Below are positions 53,019-62,700 of a DNA stretch of 64,000 nt, piece by piece (position 1 is the first letter of the stretch; every line of letters begins with the position of its first letter). The translations under genes were made by a program, and so were the position numbers. Source of the stretch: Bacteroidales bacterium. GTDB lineage: Bacteria; Bacteroidota; Bacteroidia; Bacteroidales; VadinHA17. The stretch is taken from positions 297,133 to 361,132 of the forward strand of contig PLLO01000012.1 of NCBI GenBank assembly GCA_003142255.1, written 5' to 3'. The notes beneath the pieces are model-generated. The model was given only the letters and a program-made list of their open reading frames with translations, did no database searches and was not told the origin of the DNA.

Positions 53019-55904
53019 ATGAATTCAGGAAGAATAAAACCGGTAAATCCCATACCTCTGATTGTTCTTTTCTTCATTATTTCGGCTGGTGCAATACTGA
53101 TAGGTGAGTTATATTATTACAGCCAGAAGAAAAATCTGCTGGAATCGAGCATGCATGAGCTCTCTACAATTACCGACCTGAAAGTGAGGCAGATAACCCA
53201 GTGGAGGCAGGAACGGATCGGTGACGGGATTTTTATCAGCCAGAATCTTTCGCTTGTAAGAGAGTTTTCAGGATTCCTGAAAAATAAGAATGACAAAAAA
53301 TTGCATGACGACCTGCTGCACGACCTGAAAGCCCTGACAGATAACTACGATTACAAGAATGCGCTTTTTGTTGATAGACACATGAACGTTTTGCTTTTTT
53401 ATCCTTACCGCGATACTATCATTGGTAATTACCTTAAACCCCGGTTGCCGGATATTATTAATAAGGGTAAGGTCGTGCTTACCGATCTTCACCTTACCGG
53501 TAAAGTAAGTTTTGTGCATCTTGACCTTGTAGTTCCTGTAACTGGTCCGGAAAAGACTGATTCGTCAGTTATTGGCGCGCTGATTTTAAGGATAGATCCT
53601 GATAAAGTTCTTTTTCCGCTTATTCAGTCATGGCCAATAAAAAATAAAACCTCAGAATCATTTATTTTCCATGTCGAAAACGATTCGATAGTATACCTGA
53701 GCGATCTGAGGTATAAGCCTAATGCTTCAATAAGTTTTAAAAAATCTTTGACGGAGGAAAAGCTTGCCTCATCAATGGCAGTAAGAGGATACCTTGAGAC
53801 TTCGGACGCTGTAGATTACAGGGGTGTACCTGTTTTTGCATCAATGAAAAAAGTGCCTGAATCCCCATGGTTTTTACTTGCCAAGACTGACAAAGATGAG
53901 ATTTATGAAGGGCTTAAGGTTCAGCTAAGGGATGTCATAATAATCATTATGCTGTTGATTATTATTTCATTATTTCTTTGCGGAGGTTTATGGTGGCAGC
54001 AGAGATTAAAGTTTTACCGTGATGAACTAAAAGGGGAACTTGAGAGACAGGCTCTTGTAAGGCATTATGATTATATACTGAAATTCGCAAATGACCTTAT
54101 TCTTCTTTTGGATAATAATTTTACAATTTTAGAAGCGAATGACAAAGCGCTTGAGATATATCAGTTTGACCGGAAAGATCTTATAGGTAGTGACATCAGC
54201 GTTCTTCTGGCAGATTCTTTTAAAAATAAATTATCAGAAATTAAGAAAATACTCAATGAAATAGGTTTTGCAATTTTTGATGCATTGCATAAAAGGAGAG
54301 ACGGAACAGAATTCCCGGTTGAAGTAAGTGCCCGTAAAGTTGATATTGAAGGTGTGACCTATTATCAGTCAATAATGAGGGATATCACTGAGAGAAAGAA
54401 TTCAGAGGAGATTCTCCGGGAGAGCGAGGAGAAATTCCGTAAGGTCTTTGAGGACAGTCCGATTGGGATGGTAATGACCGGCAAGGATATGGGCATTCTC
54501 ACGGTGAATAATTCATTCTGCAATATGCTTGGGTATTCGGAATCGGAACTTTACGGGTCGACGTTCAGAAGATTTACTCACCCTGATTATATTCCGGGTG
54601 ATGAACTTGAAATGCTGAAGCTGGTTGCGAGGGAGATCCCCGTTTATCATACTGAAAAGCGATATTTTAAAAACGATGGTTCCATCATTTGGGGTTCTAC
54701 AACTGTAAGTCTGATACGGAATAACTCCGGTGAAGTTCGTTTTTTCCTTGCGATGGTGGGAGATATCACTTCCAGAAAAATTGCTGAAGGTGAGCTGGAG
54801 AAGTCTTTCTCTCTTCAGAATGCTACTCTTGAATCAACTGCTGATGGTATCCTTGTTGTTGATACAAATGGGAAAATTGTTCAATACAATCAGAAGTTTG
54901 CAGAGATGTGGAGGATACCGGAAGAGGTCCTGAAATTGATGAAAGATGAAGCGGCTTTGCAATATGTTCTGGACCAGCTTAAATGCCCCGGCGATTTTAT
55001 TGGCAAAGTTAAGATTCTATACTCTGATCCTGAAGCGATTACCTCTGATTTACTTGAATTTAAAGACGGAAGGTTTTTTGAACGTTATTCACAACCTCAG
55101 AAGATCGGAGGGAGATCAGTCGGACGTGTCTGGAGCTTCAGGGATATAACAGCGCGCAAAAAAGCTGAAAATGAGCTTATAGCTGCTAAGGAAAAGGCAG
55201 AGGAAAGTGACAGACTTAAAACAGCATTTCTTCATAATGTATCTCATGAGATTCGGACTCCTATGAATGCAATCATGGGGTTCTCCACGCTGCTGAATGA
55301 GCCCGGCATATCAGATGACGAAAGGCACCAGTACATTGATATTATTTTCCAGAGCGGCAATCATCTTCTCTCAATAATTAATGACATTGTAGACCTGGCC
55401 AGTATTGAGACCGGGCAGGTCAAACTGAATAAAGGTCAGATAAACCTGAATACTACATTAAGAAGTCTTTACGATCAATTCAGTTATAAGAAAATTCCTC
55501 ATAAGATTACATTATCCCTGGAAACACCGCTTTCGATTAAAGATGCTGAGATTATTGCTGACAATACAAAACTTGTCCAGATACTTTCAAATCTTGTAAA
55601 CAATGCTTTTAAATTTACTGTAAAGGGAAAGATATCTTTTGGTTATGATCTGAAGGATGAGTTCGTTGAGTTTTTTGTCAGAGATACAGGCATAGGGATT
55701 CCGGCTCAGCATTTGTCAAGGATCTTTGACAGGTTTTACCAGGTTGATAATACCAAATCCAGGCAGTATTCAGGAACCGGGCTTGGATTGTCAATATGCA
55801 AGGCTTATGTTGAATTGCAGGGAGGGAAGATCTGGGTAAGCTCAAAACCCGATGAAGGGACCGAATTCCGGTTTACAATTCCGTACAAAAAGGATAATCT
55901 TTAG
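53019..55904 (+). CDS. Sensor histidine kinase with extracytoplasmic sensor and three PAS domains
   Basis: A 961-residue orphan kinase. One membrane helix (about 11-30) and a second (about 306-326) enclose a periplasmic sensor region of about 270 residues that looks like a double-Cache fold (NNYDYKNALFVDRHMN, WFLLAKTDKDEIY). Three PAS domains follow at about 355-465, 475-590 and 600-715. The HisKA box has the phosphate-accepting His743 in HNVSHEIRTPM. The HATPase domain (about 850-955) has NLVNNAFKFT, DTGIGIP and GTGLGLSICKAYVELQGG. No receiver domain is attached and no response regulator gene lies within the window. The signal is unknown. Confidence 0.92.
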   Translation: MNSGRIKPVNPIPLIVLFFIISAGAILIGELYYYSQKKNLLESSMHELSTITDLKVRQITQWRQERIGDGIFISQNLSLVREFSGFLKNKNDKKLHDDLLHDLKALTDNYDYKNALFVDRHMNVLLFYPYRDTIIGNYLKPRLPDIINKGKVVLTDLHLTGKVSFVHLDLVVPVTGPEKTDSSVIGALILRIDPDKVLFPLIQSWPIKNKTSESFIFHVENDSIVYLSDLRYKPNASISFKKSLTEEKLASSMAVRGYLETSDAVDYRGVPVFASMKKVPESPWFLLAKTDKDEIYEGLKVQLRDVIIIIMLLIIISLFLCGGLWWQQRLKFYRDELKGELERQALVRHYDYILKFANDLILLLDNNFTILEANDKALEIYQFDRKDLIGSDISVLLADSFKNKLSEIKKILNEIGFAIFDALHKRRDGTEFPVEVSARKVDIEGVTYYQSIMRDITERKNSEEILRESEEKFRKVFEDSPIGMVMTGKDMGILTVNNSFCNMLGYSESELYGSTFRRFTHPDYIPGDELEMLKLVAREIPVYHTEKRYFKNDGSIIWGSTTVSLIRNNSGEVRFFLAMVGDITSRKIAEGELEKSFSLQNATLESTADGILVVDTNGKIVQYNQKFAEMWRIPEEVLKLMKDEAALQYVLDQLKCPGDFIGKVKILYSDPEAITSDLLEFKDGRFFERYSQPQKIGGRSVGRVWSFRDITARKKAENELIAAKEKAEESDRLKTAFLHNVSHEIRTPMNAIMGFSTLLNEPGISDDERHQYIDIIFQSGNHLLSIINDIVDLASIETGQVKLNKGQINLNTTLRSLYDQFSYKKIPHKITLSLETPLSIKDAEIIADNTKLVQILSNLVNNAFKFTVKGKISFGYDLKDEFVEFFVRDTGIGIPAQHLSRIFDRFYQVDNTKSRQYSGTGLGLSICKAYVELQGGKIWVSSKPDEGTEFRFTIPYKKDNL

Positions 55905-55938
55905 CTGGTTGAATAATCAGAAGTTTTTTGTTTTTATC

Positions 55939-56110
55939 AAAAGGGCTAGCTTCGCTACGCTGAGCCCTTTTGGATGGCCCTTACAACCGTAAACCGGCAC
56001 GCCGCTTTCAGCGTGGCTCCCGTTTTTGTTTTTATCCCCCTTCAGAAGGCAAGCCTTCTTCGGGTTCTAAAAATAAAACCGGTCCGCATTCGCGGCCTGT
56101 TTACGGTTGT
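55939..56110. repeat. Cluster of palindromes between the kinase gene and tRNA-Val
   Basis: Starting 35 bp after the kinase stop: AAAAGGGCT/AGCCCTTTT (55939-55947 with 55963-55971) could terminate the kinase transcript. ACAACCGTAAAC (55983-55994) recurs inverted at 56099-56110, the last base being the tRNA discriminator position. Inside that pair are AGAAGGC/GCCTTCT (56044-56059) and several GC-rich half-palindromes. No open reading frame is present. Confidence 0.65.
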
Positions 56111-56184
56111 GGGGGTTGAGGGGTTCGAACCCCCGACCCTCTGCTTGTAAGGCAGATGCTCTGAACCAGCTGAGCTAAACCCCC
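56110..56184 (-). tRNA. tRNA-Val (anticodon TAC)
   Basis: Read on the minus strand, the 75-base gene folds as a full cloverleaf. The acceptor GGGGGTT pairs with AACCCCC. The D arm contains AGCTCAGCTGGTT, and the anticodon loop CTTACAA sits on a TCTGC/GCAGA stem and gives anticodon TAC. The T arm is GGGGGTTCGAACCCCTC. The discriminator base is A, and CCA is not encoded. It lies between the histidine kinase gene and the giant secreted protein gene, oriented opposite to both. Confidence 0.95.
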
Positions 56185-56242
56185 ATTAATTATTTTTTCT
56201 CCATAAAGAGGCAGGTGCGGCGCCTGTCCCGATCTATCGGGA

Positions 56243-56264
56243 AACCAGCTGAGCTAAACCCCCA
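56243..56264 (-). pseudogene. 5' fragment of a second tRNA-Val copy
   Basis: These 22 bases are identical to 56164-56185, the 5' acceptor strand and D arm of the intact tRNA-Val, in the same orientation 79 bp upstream. After the D-loop GG the similarity stops and is replaced by the palindrome TCCCGAT/ATCGGGA (near 56227-56242), so the anticodon and T arms are missing. Confidence 0.85.
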
Positions 56265-56625
56265 AAAAGAGAGTGCAAATATATGCGACATTTTCTTTTC
56301 TGCAAAAAATAATTGACAATATAAAAGAAAAGAGGGCTGAAGCTGGATTTTCTTTTGTTCATAATTTGGCCCTCACCGTTAATTTTTAATCAAATAAAAC
56401 AGAGTGTTTATTCAGTATATTTCGGCATTGGTCAAAAAGTGAATTGCTTTGGATGACCTCAAAGGGGCTATTGATAAAGGTTTAATGCAATAAATTTAAA
56501 CCAGTTATAACAAGCAACCAAAACCGATATTGAAAAGTCTTGTTAATATGTTTAAAACACTCTTGAAATGTAGTAATGCAAGTGTTTAAAAATTATATAT
56601 ATTCGCTATTGAAAGTTCGTGAATG
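56265..56625. other. AT-rich intergenic region without recognisable gene
   Basis: About 360 bases rich in A and T upstream of the giant gene. Stops are frequent in all frames. A TGTTTAAAACACT word is followed 40 bases later by AAGTGTTTAAAA, giving a loose inverted pair. Nothing else can be supported. Confidence 0.5.
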
Positions 56626-56670
56626 ATTTATCTGAGGCTCATAGGGGAAAACTATGAACTTCAGATAAAT
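56626..56670 (+). promoter_or_regulatory. Long hairpin in the leader of the giant secreted protein gene
   Basis: A 19-base arm (56626-56644, ATTTATCTGAGGCTCATAG) pairs with 56652-56670 (CTATGAACTTCAGATAAAT) around the loop GGGAAAA. In RNA all but one position pair: one G-U wobble and one C-A mismatch. It ends 56 bases before the ATG. No T-run follows, so a terminator is unlikely. It could be a leader structure or a protein-binding operator. Confidence 0.55.
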
Positions 56671-56726
56671 AATTATTTGGTATACTGATTGTTAGGATTG
56701 ACTGGGGAAAAATTGAAATTTATTAT

Positions 56727-59700
56727 ATGAGACGTAACAGCCTGATGTCCGCATTGAAAATTCTCTTTTTACCACTATCTGGGATATTTAAATCCTTAAG
56801 TGGTGTTTCTTCTTCAACCTGCCGTGTTTCATGGATAGAGTCTAAAAGAAGTTTCAGGAAGAGCATAACTACCATCCTGCTGATTTTCATTTTCTCCTTA
56901 TCCGGTCTTAGCGCTAACCGTTACTGGGTTATCGGCGGTTCAGGAGTCTGGACCAGCACTACAAACTGGTCGGCCTCTTCAGGAGGTGCTTCCGGCGCTA
57001 CAGTACCAACAATAGCCGATGTGGCAATCTTTGATGCAAATTCAGGATCTCCTACGGTCACATTTTCGGCTGCTCCCGTAGCTCTCGGACAATTATGGAT
57101 CACTGGCAATTCTTCGCCAACATTTTTTTCATCGGGTGCTGCAAGAACGTTAACAATTGGTGATGCAATAGCCAATAACATAACCGGAGCAACGGTGGCA
57201 GGCGCCGATTTTGTGGTTGAAAGCGGTTCAACTCTCTATATCAATACTGCAGTAGCAGCCACTACAATGACTCTTACTGAGAACAATAGTGCTTCCAGTA
57301 ATGTAATAATTATCGGTACAGTACAGGTTAATACCAACGGATCATTGCTTAAAGTTGCTAATCCTGCATTAACTTTCAATGCCGGTTCAAACTATATTCA
57401 TGCCAGGAATGGAGGAACGATCCCTGTAGGGGCAACATGGACAACAACCTCCACATGTTCTGTGACAGGTGTTGTCGCTGCAGGAGTTACGGCTTTTGCT
57501 GTCGACCCGGCATTTGGCAACTTTGTCTGGAACTGCGCTGGTCAGACCGCAGCTGCAACACTGGTTGGAGCAACAGCAATGACAGTTACCGTCAAAGGGA
57601 ATATGGATGTCCTGAGGACCAATGGAAACAGCCTTAATTTTACAGCCAATGCTCAAAACAAAACTCTACAGGTAGTAGGAAATTTTACTGTTGGAAATGG
57701 AGTCAATACTGCTATATTTGATCTGAAAAGTGCAGGTACAGAAGCAAGTACATTAAATGTCGGGGGTAATTTTTCGGTACTTGCAAGTGCAACTTTTCGT
57801 AATACTTCAGCAAATACAGGGACGGTTAACCTTGGGTACATCGGAGCAGCTACAACCACAAGTGTAACATGGGGAGGCGCAGGAACTTATACAAATACGA
57901 ACATTAATTATGTTGTTCAGAATGTTCCGGTAGGGAAGACAGTTACATTGAATAGTTTTAGCGGAAGTACTATTGCGGTTCAGGCTGGCCGAACCCTTAC
58001 TGTAAACTCGGGCGCAACCCTGAATTGCGCTGATCAGACTATTGCAGGGGCCGGATCTTTTATTCTCTCTGCAGGAGGCATCCTGGGGATAGGTCATGTG
58101 AATGGATTGAACGGCAACCTGACAACAACTACTCAGACCCTCAATGCAAATACAGCTACTACCACTTTCGTCTACAATGGCACTTTGGCACAGGTCACCG
58201 GCACAAATTTCCCGGCTACTGTTTATAATCTTATCATAAATAACGGCGCAGGTGTTACTCTTAGCGGGAATATAACAGCCAGCAATAACCTGGGAATGAG
58301 TCTGGGGAATATTACTACAGGAACCTATACACTTACTCTCTCGAACCCCCTTGTTGGTTCATTACTTTATACTACTGGTACGATTATTGGTAAATTTAAC
58401 CGATCAATTAGTACAACAACAGGGACCGACTACCTTTTCCCGGTTGGTACTAGTTCATATTACCGTCCGGCCAACTTCAATTTTGGGTCAATAGCCTCAG
58501 CTATAACCATCACTTCGGAGTTTATAGCCACTCCGCCTGCAGGATTTGTTAGTTACAATGATGGCTCAATGTCTGTGGACAAGCTTTTTACCGAAGGCTA
58601 TTGGCGCTTTTTCAGCAGTGCAACCCCGGTTGTCTCATATTCATTAGCACTTACCGGTAATGGATTCTCAAGCTATTCAATAAACGAGGTATCAAGAATT
58701 TCAGGAAGAGATAATGGAAATACGACATGGAGAGCACTCGGTACTCATGGAACTGTCAGCAGTAATACAGTAACAAGAACAAGTGTCACAAACCTGAATT
58801 CAACTTCATTCGATTATGCTCTGGGCACAAGTTGTCTTCCTGCCAGCCTTGGCTATGATTATGAGAGGGACATAACTATAGATTATACTAAAGTTGCCGG
58901 TAGTACTGACCTTAGCAACTTTCCAGTCCTGATTAATATTTCAGGCCAGAATTATCTGAAACAATCACCCACCGGAAGAATTTATAATGCGAATGGTTAT
59001 GACATTATATTCACTGATGGTAGCTACAATAAACTCGATCACCAGGTTGAGTATTATAATGGTGCAAATGGTGATTATATTGCCTGGGTAAGGATTCCGA
59101 TTTTATCACGATCATCAAATACTGTAATTAAAATACTATATGGAAATGCAGGAGTATCAGCGGATCCCTCCACGACATCTGTCTGGGATACGCATTACAA
59201 GGGAGTATGGCATCTTGATAACAGCAGTCTGAATGATTTTACTTCCTACAACAAATCCGGGACACCCTTTAATGCACCGACGTACCCTGCAGGGAAAGTT
59301 TACAATTCTATACTGCTTAATGGCGGGAACCAGTATGCACAGGTGATAAATGCCCCAAACACTAACTTCAACGGGAACATTACCGTTTCAGCATGGATAT
59401 ATCTCAATGGACTTGGACTGGACCAGAAAATTTCAGGTAACCAGGACGGTGTTTCCGGTGGATATAAGTTTGGTGTTTATACTGATAACTTTTTAGAATT
59501 TGAGATACGTGATGGTTCAAACAATCCTTATCTTAACAGGGGAGTAGGCGGAGGTACGCTACTTACTACTGGTACCTGGTACTATGTTGCCGGGGTAAGT
59601 TCCGATGTCATTGATTCGATAATGACAGTGGTTAATGGAACTCCGGAGCGTCTGTATTATAAGGGTAATAATAACCTTGGCATATCTTCAAATGATCTCA

Positions 59701-62700
59701 CAATAGGAAAAGAGCCATGGACAGGTTCTGCCTTCTGGAACGGAAGAATTGATGAGCTGCGTATTTCAGATGAAGTACGGTCAAGCGGCTGGCTTAAAAC
59801 CGAGTACAATAACCAGTCATCACCTGCGACATTCTACACCATTGATGCTACAGAAAACAGTGCTGACAACCTGCTTTCGACAGGTTTATGTAAGATACCT
59901 GTTACTCTTACATTCGGATATCCCACCGGTGGAACCTATTCCGGTAATCCTTATATATCAGGAAATGTTTTTAATCCTCCGTCGGCCGGAAACTATCCGA
60001 TAACCTATTCGTATACAAGCGGATGCGGTCTCACAAGCGTTACCAAAGATTTTGCTGTGACTGACATCCCGGCTGCTCCGACAGCACCGGATAAAGAATA
60101 CTGCACGGGATTTATCACCTATCTAAATGCTACTTCAGGAAGTAATCTCAGATGGTCTGAAGGAGGTATATTTGTAAGTAATGCAAATCCCTTCTCAACC
60201 GGAAAAACTGCAGCTGGTACATATAATTTTACTGTTACCCAGACACTTGATGGATGTGAAAGTCCTTCGACACCTGTAAAACTCACAATTTTTTCGACAA
60301 CTACAATTACCTCAAATCCGGCGGATCAGGCCAAATGTGTGGGAACGACTACAGGATTCAAGGTTAAGGCAACTGGTCCTAATCTGACATATCAGTGGAG
60401 AAAAGGTGTGGTGAACTTGGTAAATGGTGCAAATATTTCAGGCGCCAAAACTGATACCCTCACCCTTTCAAACCTTGCAGTCTCTGACGCCGGAAGTTAT
60501 AATTGTGTTGTAACATCGTCGTGTGGTCCGCTTACAAGTAATAATGCCACTCTTACTGTCGATGCTCAGCCAACTCCTTCCATCTCCGGATTTCCCACTG
60601 TATGTCAGTCATCATCAGGTGTATATAATATTATTTCACCGATAGGAGGCCATACATATGCATGGACAGTTACAGGAGGAAATATTACGCCTCCGCCCAC
60701 GGGGACCAGCATCACTGTCAGCTGGCCTACCGCCGGTAATTTTTCGGTAACTGTTACCGAGACTGTATCGGCCGGTTGCTTTACGACAACATCATACCCT
60801 GTAACTGTCACGGCAACTCCTTCAGCCACAATATCATATATAGGTACACCTTTCTGCACATCATCAGCACCTGTAAGTGTAACCATGACAGGGACGCCAG
60901 GCGGAACTTATACTGCAGCACCAGCAGGTTTGACTATTGACGCTTCAACAGGAACAATAACCCCGGGTTCGAGTAGTGCCGGGGCATATACGGTTACTTA
61001 TACAGTAGCAGCGGCCGGAGGTTGCGCTATTTATACAACAACAGCTCCCGTTACCATAGTTGCAACTCCTGCAGCTCCAACAGGATCAGCAGCTCAATCA
61101 TTCTGTTCAAGTGCTTCGCCAACAGTTGCTAATCTCACTGCAACTGGAACAGCAATTCAATGGTACGCTGCCTCAAGTGGAGGTTCCGCATTAGCTACTG
61201 GAACTGCTCTTGTAAATGCTACACATTATTATGCAAGCCAGACAGTAGGCGGCTGCGAAAGCACGGCAAGATTTGATGTAACTGCAACTGTTAATACTAC
61301 ACCTGCAGCTCCTACAGGATCAGCCTCCCAGACATTCTGTTCTGGTGCTTCACCTATAGTGGCTAACCTGACAGCGACAGGCACAGCGATTCTATGGTAT
61401 GCTGCCTCAAGTGGAGGTTCCGCATTAGCTGCTGGAACTGTTCTTGTAAATGCTACACATTATTATGCAAGCCAGACGGTAGCTGGCTGCGAAAGCACAG
61501 CAAGATTTGATGTTACTGCGACTATTAATACTACACCTGCAGCTCCAACAGGATCAGCCTCCCAGACATTCTGTTCTGGTGCTTCACCTACAGTGGCTAA
61601 CCTGACAGCAACTGGCACAGCGATTCTATGGTATGCTGCCTCAAGTGGCGGTTCCGCATTAGCTGCTGGAACTGCTCTTGTAAATGCTACGCATTATTAT
61701 GCAAGCCAGACGGTAGGTGGCTGCGAAAGCACTGCAAGATTTGATGTTACCGTAACTGTAAATATAACCCCTGCTGCACCAACAGGTTCGGCTTCTCAAA
61801 CTTTCTGTTCAGACACTTCACCAAAAGTAGCAGATCTGACAGCGACAGGTGTGGGCATTCAATGGTATTCAACCTCAATCGGAGGCCTGCCATTAGTATC
61901 TACAACTGCTTTAGGGAATGGTAATCATTATTATGCAAGCCAGACAGTAATCGGTTGCGAAAGTCTGACAAGATTAGATGTAACCGCAACAATAAATGTT
62001 ACCCCAGGTGCCCCGACTGGTTCTGCATCACAATCTTTCTGCTCAGGCGTTTCACCAACAATAGCCAGTTTAGTAGTGACAGGAACCGCTATTCAGTGGT
62101 ATGATGCAGCAACTGCCGGTAGCTTGTTGGCTTCTTCAACAGCTCTTGTCAATGCCACACATTATTTTGCAAGCCAGACAGTAGGAGGGTGTGAGAGTAC
62201 TTCAAGGCTTGATGTTACTGCAATCGTTAATATAACACCTGCGGCACCAACTGGATCTGCATCGCAGGTTTTCTGTTCAGACGCTTCACCAACAATAGCC
62301 AGTTTAACAGCAACAGGTACGGCTATTCAATGGTATGATGCTGTAACCGGTGGAGCTTTATTGGCATCTTCGACCGCTCTTGTCAATGCCACACATTATT
62401 TTGCAAGCCAAACGGTAGGTGGCTGCGAAAGTACAGCGAGATTTGATGTTACTATAACTGTAAATACAACCCCTGCTGCCCCGACAGGTTCGGCCTCTCA
62501 AACTTTCTGCTCTGGCAGTTCTCCAACTGTCGTAGATTTGACAGCAACTGGTACAAATATTCAATGGTACTCAACCTCAATCGGAGGACTTCCATTGGCA
62601 ACTGGGACTTTCTTAGGAAATGGTAATCATTATTATGCTAGTCAGACGGTAAGCGGATGCGAAAGTACTTCAAGATTAGATGTTCTTGTAACAGTAAATA

